Shown in pieces: positions 26,531 through 35,341 of a stretch of 45,860 bases of DNA. Location of the stretch: the NCBI GenBank assembly GCA_002323795.1, contig DCPZ01000087.1, forward strand, positions 1 to 45,860, in the 5' to 3' direction. The notes beneath the pieces were generated by a model, which was not told where the DNA came from, searched no databases, and saw only the letters and a program-made list of their open reading frames with translations. The stretch is from Flavobacteriales bacterium UBA1531 (GTDB lineage: Bacteria; Bacteroidota; Bacteroidia; Flavobacteriales_D; Sanyastnellaceae). The translations under genes were made by a program, and so were the position numbers. Each line of letters starts with the position of its first letter. The stretch's first letter is position 1.

Positions 26531-27127
26531 ATGAGATATTTTGCTGAAATTACCGCCATCGTCTCCGCGACAATTGCGTTGGTCATAGCGCTCAGTGCTT
26601 GGAACATTACGAAATCTGTAGACTCATTCACCCCGCAGAAACCCATGGAATCCTTTTACAAACTTGAAGCGCGGACGATAGATGGAGACGTATTCTCTTT
26701 CGATCAGCTGAAAGGTAAGCGAGTGCTCATTGTCAATACCGCATCGAAATGCGGCTTCACCCGCCAATATGAAGGCCTTGAAAAATTGAATCAAAACACG
26801 AATGAAGATGATTTCGTGATTCTCGGATTTCCATGCAACAACTTCGGAGGACAAGAGCCCGGAAGCGCTGAAGATATTGCCACCTTCTGCAAGAAAAACT
26901 ATGGCGTGACCTTCCAAATGATGGATAAAGTTAGCGTTTACGGTAAGTCGCAACACCCTGTCTACCAATGGCTTTGCAAGGAAGAAAAGAACGGAGTTCG
27001 TGATAACAAAGTGATGTGGAACTTCCATAAATTCCTCATCAACGAAAACGGCGAATTAACCAATTCCCTTCGCAGTGGTGTGGACCCAATGGACGAGGAG
27101 ATTTTCTCGTTCGCTCAAGGAAAATAA
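26531..27127 (+). CDS. Glutathione peroxidase family thiol peroxidase, membrane-anchored
   Basis: Reduces hydrogen peroxide or lipid hydroperoxides using thiols; bacterial members mostly use thioredoxin. Of 198 residues. The N-terminal hydrophobic segment (about 7-24) suggests a membrane anchor or uncleaved signal. The peroxidase domain begins near residue 39. The tetrad is visible: Cys74 (NTASKCGFT), Gln108 (NNFGGQEPG), Trp163 and Asn164 (VMWNFHKF). Cys replaces Sec, as usual in bacteria. The longer frame from 26483 is less likely because it overlaps the divergent gene's leader. M14 peptidase gene 39 bases downstream is probably co-transcribed. Confidence 0.92.
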   Translation: MRYFAEITAIVSATIALVIALSAWNITKSVDSFTPQKPMESFYKLEARTIDGDVFSFDQLKGKRVLIVNTASKCGFTRQYEGLEKLNQNTNEDDFVILGFPCNNFGGQEPGSAEDIATFCKKNYGVTFQMMDKVSVYGKSQHPVYQWLCKEEKNGVRDNKVMWNFHKFLINENGELTNSLRSGVDPMDEEIFSFAQGK

Positions 27128-27165
27128 GACGCCAAACATTGACGATGTCTGGTTAACTTGCTCGC

Positions 27166-29730
27166 ATGCAAGTACGAACCAAATACCTGTGGAGCAGGTG
27201 CATCACGCTGATTGTAACTGCTTTTATGTCCTTTGGCGTCCATGGACAGATGAGCATCACATCCCCCGCTGATTTTCTAGGTTACCAGTTGGGCGACAAG
27301 TTTACTCCGCATCATCAGGTTGCTCGCTACACTGAGCGTTTGCACCAAGAGCTTAAAGTTTCAGAATTGATTTCTTATGGAACCACTGCTGAGGGCAGAC
27401 CTTTGCAGTTGCTCGTCATGTCTCACCCCCAGAACATGAAGGAGTTGGCCTCCTTCAAAATGCAACATCTGAGCCGTGTACAAGGTGGCTCGGGAATTGA
27501 AAAATGGGATGATGTGGCCCTTGTGTGGCTGAGCTATAATGTACACGGAAATGAGGCTGTCTGCACTGAAGCCGCGTTGGAAGTGATGCACAAAATCGCC
27601 GAAGACGTTGCAGATGAAGAAGACTGGCTTAAACACGTCATTGTTCTTGTTGACCCCTGCTTGAATCCTGACGGCCACGACCGATACACCAATTGGTTCA
27701 ATCAATATGCCTCATTGACGCCAAATGCTGATCCGCTGGCTTATGAGCATGACGAGCCATGGCCGGGAGGTCGTCCGAATCATTACTTGTTCGATTTGAA
27801 TCGTGATTGGGCCTGGCAAACTCAGTCCGAGAGTCAAATGCGTTCTCAAGTATATCATGAGTGGATGCCACATGTGCACTGCGATTATCACGAAATGGGT
27901 TATAATTCTCCTTACTATTTTGCTCCAGCCGCAGAACCTTTTCACGAATCGATTACAGACTGGCAAAGAGCATTTCAAGAGGAAATTGGAAACGCGACAG
28001 CACAAGATTTTGACGCTCGAGGTCAGTTGTATTATACCCGAGAGTCCTTTGATTTACTTTATCCAAGCTACGGAGACACCTATCCGATTTACAATGGATC
28101 AATAGGTATGACCTATGAACAGGGAGGCAGCGGAAGCGCAGGCGTATTGGTCCTGCAAAATTCAGGCGACTCATTGAGTTTGGATCAACGCATTGAAAAT
28201 CACGTTTCAAGTAGTTTTGAAGCGCTTTTTACAAGTGCGCGTCTCAGTTCAGCATTGGTGAATCAAATGGCAGAATTCTTTGAAATGAATCGAACAAAGC
28301 CATGGGGTCGATTCCATGCCTATCACATTCCTATCAACGATCACAACATTTCACGCGCTCGACAATTGACAACTTTCTTGGAAAGGCATGAAATTGAATG
28401 CGAGGCAGTGAAAATTGATCAACGGATCTCCGAGGCTTGGGAATATGGAACAGGGCAGAAACGGACCATTATCGCAAAAAAAGGAGACTTGCTCATCAAT
28501 GCACATCAGACCCATTCAGGAATCCTGAATGTTTTATTTGATCCCGACCCCGTGTTGACTGACTCCTTGACCTATGACATTACAACGTGGAGCATTCCAT
28601 ACGCATATGGATTGCCCACTTATGGACTCAAAAGCATGCCAATGGCTCAATCTTGGACCAATGAACACGAATTACGAGACGTAGAATCCGCCTACGGTTG
28701 GGCTGTTCAGCGAAACGGAATCAATGACTCTCGATTTACAGCGCAAGCTATGAATGCGGGGATTCGTTTAAGGACCAATGCCGAACCAATTCTCTATGAT
28801 GATGTATCTCTGAATCGCGGAAGCTTGCTCATTCTAAAAGCAGATCAGAGTGCTTTTTCTGAAGAGAAATTGATGAACCAATTGCAAAGGCTTTCTGAAG
28901 CTTGCGATGTTGAACTGATCCCTTTGGTCGGCGGTCATTCGCAAAGCGGACCTGACATGGGGTCAGATGATGTTTGGCTTTTGAAACCTCCACGCGTAGC
29001 CTGTTTATCTGGAGAAAGTGTGTCGAGCCTTGGTGCGGGGGAATCGTGGTGGCATTTTGAACAAGAGTTGGATTACCCGATCACCATGCTCAACAATCGC
29101 ATGTCGACCCCTGAGGAATGGAAAGCTTATGATGTCTTGATTATTCCCTCCGGCTGGTACGAATCCGCGAACGAAGAGTGGCTTGCCGAGTTGAGCGCCT
29201 GGATTCAAGATGGCGGTCGTGCCATTGCTATTTCAAGTGCTCTGAACCTGTTTGCCGATCGCGCCGAATGGGGGCTTCAACGCTTTGACGATGACACCCA
29301 AAAAATGGAAGCCAATGACCGAAGAGCAGAGGAACGCAAACTAGATCGTTCTGAGCCGTTTGGCAACAGAAACCGCAACCGGGCCAAGCGAACAGGAGAT
29401 GGATCAATCTACGCGATCTCACTCGATCTCTCGCATCCATTGGCATGGGGTTATTCGGATTCACCATATTATACATTGCGATCATCCAACCGCAGGTATG
29501 CTGCCTTGGAAAACGATTGGAACGTCGGTACGTACGGCAAAAACCCTGAGGCCGTGAGCGGCTTTGTTGGAAGTCGTGCCAATCTCGATTTGGGAGGCAG
29601 CCTTGTTTTCGGAGTGGCATCGATGGGCCAAGGATCCATCACTTATCTTGCCGACAACCCATTATTCCGGGGATTTTGGGAAAACGGAAAGCTCTTGTTT
29701 GACAACGCTGTGTTTTTCAATCAATATTGA
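27166..29730 (+). CDS. M14 family zinc carboxypeptidase, secreted
   Basis: An 854-residue metallopeptidase. Signal peptide at about 1-27 (SRCITLIVTAFMSFGVHGQ). The catalytic domain spans about 40-370: zinc ligands His127 and Glu130 (YNVHGNEAV), His242 (CDYHEMGYNSP), substrate-binding NRDW (212-215) and catalytic Glu318 (MTYEQGGSGSAG). The C-terminal half includes a glutamine-amidotransferase-like fold segment (AYDVLIIPSGWYES, then WIQDGGRAIAIS), a combination known from large Bacteroidota M14 peptidases. No T9SS tail. Its stop is 2 bases from the convergent WYL gene stop and no terminator is seen. Confidence 0.9.
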   Translation: MQVRTKYLWSRCITLIVTAFMSFGVHGQMSITSPADFLGYQLGDKFTPHHQVARYTERLHQELKVSELISYGTTAEGRPLQLLVMSHPQNMKELASFKMQHLSRVQGGSGIEKWDDVALVWLSYNVHGNEAVCTEAALEVMHKIAEDVADEEDWLKHVIVLVDPCLNPDGHDRYTNWFNQYASLTPNADPLAYEHDEPWPGGRPNHYLFDLNRDWAWQTQSESQMRSQVYHEWMPHVHCDYHEMGYNSPYYFAPAAEPFHESITDWQRAFQEEIGNATAQDFDARGQLYYTRESFDLLYPSYGDTYPIYNGSIGMTYEQGGSGSAGVLVLQNSGDSLSLDQRIENHVSSSFEALFTSARLSSALVNQMAEFFEMNRTKPWGRFHAYHIPINDHNISRARQLTTFLERHEIECEAVKIDQRISEAWEYGTGQKRTIIAKKGDLLINAHQTHSGILNVLFDPDPVLTDSLTYDITTWSIPYAYGLPTYGLKSMPMAQSWTNEHELRDVESAYGWAVQRNGINDSRFTAQAMNAGIRLRTNAEPILYDDVSLNRGSLLILKADQSAFSEEKLMNQLQRLSEACDVELIPLVGGHSQSGPDMGSDDVWLLKPPRVACLSGESVSSLGAGESWWHFEQELDYPITMLNNRMSTPEEWKAYDVLIIPSGWYESANEEWLAELSAWIQDGGRAIAISSALNLFADRAEWGLQRFDDDTQKMEANDRRAEERKLDRSEPFGNRNRNRAKRTGDGSIYAISLDLSHPLAWGYSDSPYYTLRSSNRRYAALENDWNVGTYGKNPEAVSGFVGSRANLDLGGSLVFGVASMGQGSITYLADNPLFRGFWENGKLLFDNAVFFNQY

Positions 29731-29732
29731 TC

Positions 29733-30863
29733 TTAAGGCCCAAACATGGGCTCATACAACTGGGCCATTACTCGTGATTTGAGTCGCATTGTATGGCGGG
29801 CTTCAGCAGGCTCCAAAAGTTGGGCTTCACTTCCCCACTGCATCAACCATCGAATGAGGGATTCGTCAACCACCAAATCGATGGTGAAAATCACTCCTCC
29901 CCCTGCCCTTTGCAATCGCATGTCTTGAGCTGGATGAATGGGGTCGACCATGAAACGGCTCGCTACATTTTCGGACAGCCAAATTTGAACGGATTCAGTG
30001 GACTGCTCTTCTGACCCGATGATACCGGGGCTCAACCCCATGCGTTGCCCAGCATACTTTGACCAAGACCATTCCTTCACATTCCGAAAAGCGGTCGGAA
30101 ATTGAGCTGTTACATCGTCAACGGAATCGATCGATTTGAGCGGCACGAGCATTCTAAAACCATCTTCTGCTTCGTCATCCCATGCCAACATACCCAGCAT
30201 CCATTCATTTTCTTGACAAGTGAGCCATTCTGCAAGGCATGTTGCATGGGTCAATGGAGCATCGTGCCGGAGGCGATAACCAACTCGAATGGGCCGTGAC
30301 TTTGCCGCTGCCTTTGACAAAACAGGCAACCATTTTCGACTGGCGTCAGGCGATCGATGGTCTTCAAAAACAGATGAGGCTTCCACCGCATTCGCATTCC
30401 TGCTCCGAAATCGCTCTTGCAGATCCTCGGTAAACAACTCAAAATGCGTACGCAAACGCGATTCAGCCTCCCACCACCATTCTTGACCACTGATGAAGTG
30501 AAACAACTCGAGGTGCCTAAAAAGATCGTCCAAGGCCAAGGCTTGATTTGCTGAAAGTGCCGAATTTCGGATACTCATTCCTTCACGTTCATAGCGATAG
30601 TGTGCTTTACGACTGCGCGAGAGCTTAAGGATTTTGACATCGAACAAGCCTTGCATATCGACCAAATCTTTCTCCAAAGTCCGCATGGCTATGGGTTTCG
30701 TGTGAGCCGAAAAGTCCGCTATTCTCGCATTAATCGTTCCAAGTAAGTCTTCCTTAAACCAGCATTTATCCTCTCCAGCATTGACACTCTGATTGGTCGC
30801 CTCGGATAGGCATTCATCGATGACGATGTAACGCAAAAAAGCAAGACGGTGGCTAGAATTCAT
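29733..30863 (-). CDS. WYL-domain transcriptional regulator
   Basis: A 376-residue putative transcription factor. The N-terminal region (about 45-90: LEKDLVDMQGLFDVKILKLS) resembles the HTH of WYL regulators, a helical linker follows, the WYL-like domain is at about 195-275 (IRVGYRLRHDAPLTHATC, MLVPLKSIDSVDDV) and the WCX extension at about 290-376 (LSENVASRFMVDPIHPAQDM, IRWLMQWGSEAQLLEPAEAR). WYL proteins sense ligands, often nucleic-acid derived, and control stress or defence genes. Here the neighbours are the DUF5723/lipoprotein pair, 58 bases upstream on the same strand. Target unknown. Confidence 0.85.
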   Translation of the reverse strand: MNSSHRLAFLRYIVIDECLSEATNQSVNAGEDKCWFKEDLLGTINARIADFSAHTKPIAMRTLEKDLVDMQGLFDVKILKLSRSRKAHYRYEREGMSIRNSALSANQALALDDLFRHLELFHFISGQEWWWEAESRLRTHFELFTEDLQERFRSRNANAVEASSVFEDHRSPDASRKWLPVLSKAAAKSRPIRVGYRLRHDAPLTHATCLAEWLTCQENEWMLGMLAWDDEAEDGFRMLVPLKSIDSVDDVTAQFPTAFRNVKEWSWSKYAGQRMGLSPGIIGSEEQSTESVQIWLSENVASRFMVDPIHPAQDMRLQRAGGGVIFTIDLVVDESLIRWLMQWGSEAQLLEPAEARHTMRLKSRVMAQLYEPMFGP

Positions 30864-30921
30864 GGCTCAGGCAAGTGTGTGTCGCAAAGTAGCTGCGAAC
30901 TTAGTCACTAAATGCCTTGGT

Positions 30922-32457
30922 TTAGAACTGCGGGCTGCTTGTGCTGCTTGGAACTGCAAAGGGCTCGCATTCCGATTTGGGAAAATTGCGCCTCTGACTC
31001 GAAGTCCAACCCATCCGAAGAACAACCCCCAGCTGAATATGAATTGAGGGGGCATTTGTCGGCCAATAAATGGAATCTACGGGCTGAGTTCTGCTACCAT
31101 CCAAAGCAAATTCTGTCCAGTTGAACATCCGATACGAATCAGCTGCAGCAGTGAACAATAGAGGTCCAAAATTCAGCGCAATACTCATGCCAAGATTGGG
31201 ACCAAGTCCTTCCCGCGAACCATAAGTAAGAGCAGTTTTCATTCGCTTTCCCCACTGTTGATTCCAGCTGCTTCTCCAGCTCATTGGCAAGCCTCTCCTC
31301 TTTCTCATCATCGCACCAAGAGATGGCTTCCAACTCGCATTAGGCCAAGGAGTGAATTCCGAGCCTAAACTCCAAACAGCACCCAAACGCGTCTGAAAAT
31401 TCGCTGCATTTTCAGAAAAATTCGCCATCTCCGACAATTCCTCTGCCATGCCCATTGCCCAATACTCGAGTGAATCCACTGCCGAAGCTGCTGTCCAACC
31501 ACCTGCAGCATTCCAATCCAAACCATTGAAATCGACGGAAACCGGCTGACTCCTGAAACTTCTCGTGTCCTTTTTCCAATTGATTCCGCCCAAGTCATTG
31601 ACTTGAGCAAACAACATCCACTTAGGATTGGGACGGAATTCGCCTCCAAGATCAATCGCCAAACCGCTTCCTACTCCTGTTAAGAGTCCATCCCTGATCC
31701 GCTGCATCGTATTCTGGTCAATATCTTGTGAATCAAGCAATTGCATCAACGACCACATCCCACTGGTTTGTAACATGCCCTCACCAGAAATCGTCCAGTC
31801 CCAAGTGGATTCATCAGTGTGCCAGTTCAGTTCTGACATTGAAAGCTCACCTTTCCGAATTCCACGCAAGTAATTCAATCGAAGACCCGATGACCATTTC
31901 TGATTCCAATTTCGCTGCCATCCCAAGTAAAAGGTGCGGCGATGCTCCACATTGATGCCCAAATTCGAGAAGTCCAAGGCGTCCTGGTCCAATAAATCAA
32001 AATTGGCATTGCCCGTAAAGAGCAGGCGTAACAAGTCAGATGGCAAGTCAATCGAGGCGTGAAGCACTTCACGAATGCCACCGTGCACAAAAGATCTTTT
32101 GTTTTTGAAGAACTTCCCGAATTGAATCAAGTCTGCTTGAATGTCCATCGCCAAGCGATTTGGATTTTCCCAAGCCGCAAAAAGTTCATCCAGCTCGAGT
32201 GTGGCAAGGCTAGCATTGTCTGATTGCGTCAGCCAAGTCGCAGGATGAAAGGCTGTGTTTGACAGGGAAATGGACATATTTCCCAGCGCTGGCAAAGCCA
32301 AGAAACCGAATTGTGGCTGGCTCGCAATTTGCATCTCCAAATGTTGCGGAGATAGATCATTGAAGGCCAAACTATGCGCGTTCTGCGCTTGAACATGAGA
32401 TCCAAACCAAAGGCAAATAAGCGCAACTAAAATGCGATGAGAGCGTTCCTTTTTCAT
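30922..32457 (-). CDS. DUF5723-like outer-membrane barrel protein
   Basis: A 511-residue protein with signal peptide 1-24 (ILVALICLWFGSHVQA). Body rich in alternating hydrophobic strands and aromatic girdles (FQTRLGAVWSLGSEFTPWPN, LGMSIALNFGPLLFTAAADS), with MSISLSNTAFHP near the N-terminus as in the Bacteroidota DUF5723 family. The start overlaps the stop of the upstream lipoprotein by 4 bases (ATGA at 32454-32457), indicating coupled synthesis and probably a physical pair at the outer membrane. Function unknown. Confidence 0.75.
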   Translation of the reverse strand: MKKERSHRILVALICLWFGSHVQAQNAHSLAFNDLSPQHLEMQIASQPQFGFLALPALGNMSISLSNTAFHPATWLTQSDNASLATLELDELFAAWENPNRLAMDIQADLIQFGKFFKNKRSFVHGGIREVLHASIDLPSDLLRLLFTGNANFDLLDQDALDFSNLGINVEHRRTFYLGWQRNWNQKWSSGLRLNYLRGIRKGELSMSELNWHTDESTWDWTISGEGMLQTSGMWSLMQLLDSQDIDQNTMQRIRDGLLTGVGSGLAIDLGGEFRPNPKWMLFAQVNDLGGINWKKDTRSFRSQPVSVDFNGLDWNAAGGWTAASAVDSLEYWAMGMAEELSEMANFSENAANFQTRLGAVWSLGSEFTPWPNASWKPSLGAMMRKRRGLPMSWRSSWNQQWGKRMKTALTYGSREGLGPNLGMSIALNFGPLLFTAAADSYRMFNWTEFALDGSRTQPVDSIYWPTNAPSIHIQLGVVLRMGWTSSQRRNFPKSECEPFAVPSSTSSPQF

Positions 32458-34166
32458 TGCTCGAGTGTGATGGCACAGCTGACGCGTGCAGATAACTTCA
32501 ACTCAAATTCATCCTCCGGAAAAAACCGAACCGAACTGCCGTTTTGAGCATCGGGAGTGCCCAAAGTGAGCGCAATCTCGATGCCTTCACAATCAAGGCT
32601 CAATAACTCAGTGGCTTGGTCACGAGTCAATACGATGTCCATGATGGTTTGGGTCCGCTTCATTACACGTCCATAGTGTAAATCCGCTGATCCCAAGGAG
32701 TGATCAACTTGACCTGCGGCAATGTGAAATGCCTCTGCACCGCTATTCTCGGACAAACTATCAATTGTGAGGTCATCCCCATCAATGAATGAAACCTGCA
32801 AGTCCATGCCCAAGGGCCATCCATTTTCTGCGATGAATCTGAGGGCAACTGACTCCACATCTTGCCAGTCCAAAGGAGGATTGATGGCCGCATTGAGTTC
32901 AGAAGAAATCTTTTCGCGAAGGGTATCCCTCCAAGTCAAACCCATGCCCCATCCCGTCAAGGGAACCTCCAATGCCCCGTCAATTTCTAAGGTGCTCTCA
33001 TTCGTCAAAAAGTTGGAACTTTCGCTGGCTGGATTGACGACCAATTGACCTCTGAGAATGGCGCTATCTGGCCTCATTTCCAGCGCTTCGGACAATGTCG
33101 GTGACGTCCCAGAATTATCAACTACATGGACCATTTGAGCCGACGAACCGACTGAATTTGCCGCTGGTATTACTGGAAATTCCGTGATATCCGGACCGCC
33201 AATGTCCCAAGTCCCAAGGTTTGAAATGAATGCAAATTCGTTCCATTGAACTCCAATGGGAATGCCACTGGAATTGCGAGCATTCAATCGAATGCGCGGA
33301 TCAGCAAAATGCAGTTGGTCCTGATCCCACACTTCGAGCAATGGCAGCGGTTGGGCAACATTAAAATCAACGGACGTTTGAGAACCGAACTTCCCAAATG
33401 CACCGGAAACGTTCGCGTCTTGCCATTGGACTTCGATGGAAATCGAGGCCCCTTCGTTGACATGGGTCCCCGATGATTCCAAAACAATGTCCCAATCACA
33501 CATCACTTCAAGGCCATCATCATTGGGAAAAATACCGCGCGCATTTGCCGTGCTCACGACGGCCGACCCTTCAAAAGGCAATTGCCCGGCATATTCCATC
33601 TCTACGTTCAAAACAATGGGCGTTCCCCCTGCAAAAAGATTCGTGCAAATCAATTGAATGCTCTGATCCATTGGTATGTCAGAAGTGATGAACACCGAAA
33701 GGATTCCTTGGTCAAGCCAGAGCGAGTCAACGGAGTCCATTGACGGCAGTTCAAATGTCCATGACGTTTCATAAGCCAAACTCAATTGCTCGGCTTCTGG
33801 CAGATTGCTCAGCGCATAGGCAGTAGCCTCATCCAATTCGAATACCTCGTCAAGCCCTTCATTGATCAACGGCAATTCAATGGGAGGAGACTCCAAGAGT
33901 TCAAATGGCCGAACGAACATAGCGGACCCTGAGGCCTGGTCGAGATCCCAGTGCAGGCTATCAACTTGGTCCAAAGCCTGCTGGACGGTCCAAGTGCCGG
34001 ATCCGAGAGAAATCCCAAAAGCGGGATTTGCCTCACCTGAAATGGGCATGTCCTCTCCAAGTTCGAAACGTTGCTCAATGCATCCCAACATGCAGGTGAC
34101 GACAAACAGTGTGCCGCACAGCGGATTTAGGAATCGTTGCAGTGAATGGGTGGAAAAAAGTTTCAT
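32454..34166 (-). CDS. Large lipoprotein of unknown function, paired with the DUF5723 barrel
   Basis: A 570-residue protein with lipobox MLGC (Cys29) after a hydrophobic signal. The body is acidic with several beta-sandwich-like stretches (SWTFELPSMDSVDSLWLDQG, VSFIDGDDLTIDSLSE). The final segment (EGIEIALTLGTPDAQ, FPEDEFELKLSARVSCAIT) is strand-rich. No known domain recognised. Translationally coupled to the downstream DUF5723-like gene; the pair recurs in Bacteroidota as far as I recall. Likely outer-membrane surface or periplasmic-facing lipoprotein. Confidence 0.7.
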   Translation of the reverse strand: MKLFSTHSLQRFLNPLCGTLFVVTCMLGCIEQRFELGEDMPISGEANPAFGISLGSGTWTVQQALDQVDSLHWDLDQASGSAMFVRPFELLESPPIELPLINEGLDEVFELDEATAYALSNLPEAEQLSLAYETSWTFELPSMDSVDSLWLDQGILSVFITSDIPMDQSIQLICTNLFAGGTPIVLNVEMEYAGQLPFEGSAVVSTANARGIFPNDDGLEVMCDWDIVLESSGTHVNEGASISIEVQWQDANVSGAFGKFGSQTSVDFNVAQPLPLLEVWDQDQLHFADPRIRLNARNSSGIPIGVQWNEFAFISNLGTWDIGGPDITEFPVIPAANSVGSSAQMVHVVDNSGTSPTLSEALEMRPDSAILRGQLVVNPASESSNFLTNESTLEIDGALEVPLTGWGMGLTWRDTLREKISSELNAAINPPLDWQDVESVALRFIAENGWPLGMDLQVSFIDGDDLTIDSLSENSGAEAFHIAAGQVDHSLGSADLHYGRVMKRTQTIMDIVLTRDQATELLSLDCEGIEIALTLGTPDAQNGSSVRFFPEDEFELKLSARVSCAITLEQ

Positions 34167-34554
34167 GAGGAATGTCCTTATGAACTGGTTTACGCAAGAT
34201 TACCGATTAAGGTTTTACTCGTAACATTTAATCCAATCGTTCACACATATCTTGTCCATGTCATACAGAACCAAAGAAATCCTTTTGATGAGCTCAAACT
34301 GTAACGGGAAACGGCCATTCAAGATTGAATCGTTAACCTGAGCGACGGAGTCTGTTGAGCGAAAAGTCACCGATCATTCTTCATCGCATATGGTTCAAAA
34401 ACGCAGCAGAATGCAGCTTTATAGTCATGTATTCCACTCTCAAAAAACGTGGCCCGTATTCGGGCGCCATTGAAGCGACATCCTCATCGATTGCCAAGTC
34501 AAATTGTATGATTAAATGTTTGTTGACTGGTCGCAGTTGTACGAAATTTAACCC
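34167..34554. other. 388-base intergenic region between divergent lipoprotein and M15 peptidase genes
   Basis: This region must hold the promoters of both flanking genes. The only -7-like match on the minus strand is TAATCTTG at about 34184-34191, one mismatch from TAnnTTTG. Small overlapping ORFs on both strands near 34355-34596 have no start or terminator support and run into the M15 gene start. No tRNA or terminator was recognised. Confidence 0.4.
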
Positions 34555-35340
34555 ATGAAGAGGTTTCAGTGGCTGGTCATACTTGTCTTCTTTCAATTAG
34601 CTTTCTTGAATTGCAGCCTCGACATGCCTGCCAATGAAACGGACCCTATCACACTGAACCTTCAAACAGATTCTCTGCCGGCAACAGCAATTTGTTCAGG
34701 GATCAATGAGCTTCACCTTACGGGTCAATTCAACCCAGCCAAAGACACCTCATTCGCCATCATTCCAAATCAGTTTACATCTAAAAAGCAGGTTTTTTTG
34801 AGAAAGGAAGCTTTGGATTCCTTCGAACTCATGTGGAATGAGGCGCAGGATGAAGGCATTGATCTTACAATTTTAAGTGCTACGCGCAACTGGACGTACC
34901 AGCGCAGTATTTGGAATCGGAAATGGAACGGAACACGCTATGCTGAATTCGACGGAAGCGAGCGCGCCATAGAAATTCTGAAATACAGTTCTATGCCTGG
35001 ATCATCCCGGCACCACTGGGGCACCGATGTTGATCTCAATGCGCTCGAAAACGAATGGTTTGAATCTGACATCGTCGGAGTCGCTACCTATGCTTGGTTA
35101 AAACAGCACGCTGGAAGGTTTGGATTCCACCAAGTATATGGAGATCAAAAAAATGGCAGAACAGGTTATCGCGAAGAAAAATGGCACTGGTCATACTTGC
35201 CATTGGCCAAGCCACTGTTGGATTGCTATTTATCTTCAATAACCACTGGGGATTTCCAACAATTCGAAGGTGCTCAGTGGGCTGACTCAATAGGTATCGT
35301 TGAGCTCTATGTTCAAGGAGTAGATATCCCCAAACCTTGA
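34555..35340 (+). CDS. M15 family D-Ala-D-Ala carboxypeptidase-like lipoprotein
   Basis: A 261-residue zinc peptidase acting on peptidoglycan stem peptides by family (VanY type). Lipobox FLNC gives Cys20, so it is attached to a membrane. The catalytic domain covers about 75-225: SRHHWGTDVDL with His153 and Asp160 as metal ligands, then EKWHWSYLP with Glu208 and His211. TILSATRNWTYQRSIWNRKW is the typical preceding helix region. The stop lies 1 base from the convergent photolyase stop. Substrate specificity unknown. Confidence 0.88.
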   Translation: MKRFQWLVILVFFQLAFLNCSLDMPANETDPITLNLQTDSLPATAICSGINELHLTGQFNPAKDTSFAIIPNQFTSKKQVFLRKEALDSFELMWNEAQDEGIDLTILSATRNWTYQRSIWNRKWNGTRYAEFDGSERAIEILKYSSMPGSSRHHWGTDVDLNALENEWFESDIVGVATYAWLKQHAGRFGFHQVYGDQKNGRTGYREEKWHWSYLPLAKPLLDCYLSSITTGDFQQFEGAQWADSIGIVELYVQGVDIPKP

Positions 35341-35341
35341 T

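Noticed and set aside
34355..34596. Small overlapping ORFs on both strands before the M15 gene
   Set aside because: They run into the M15 start, lack promoter and terminator support, and have low-complexity composition.
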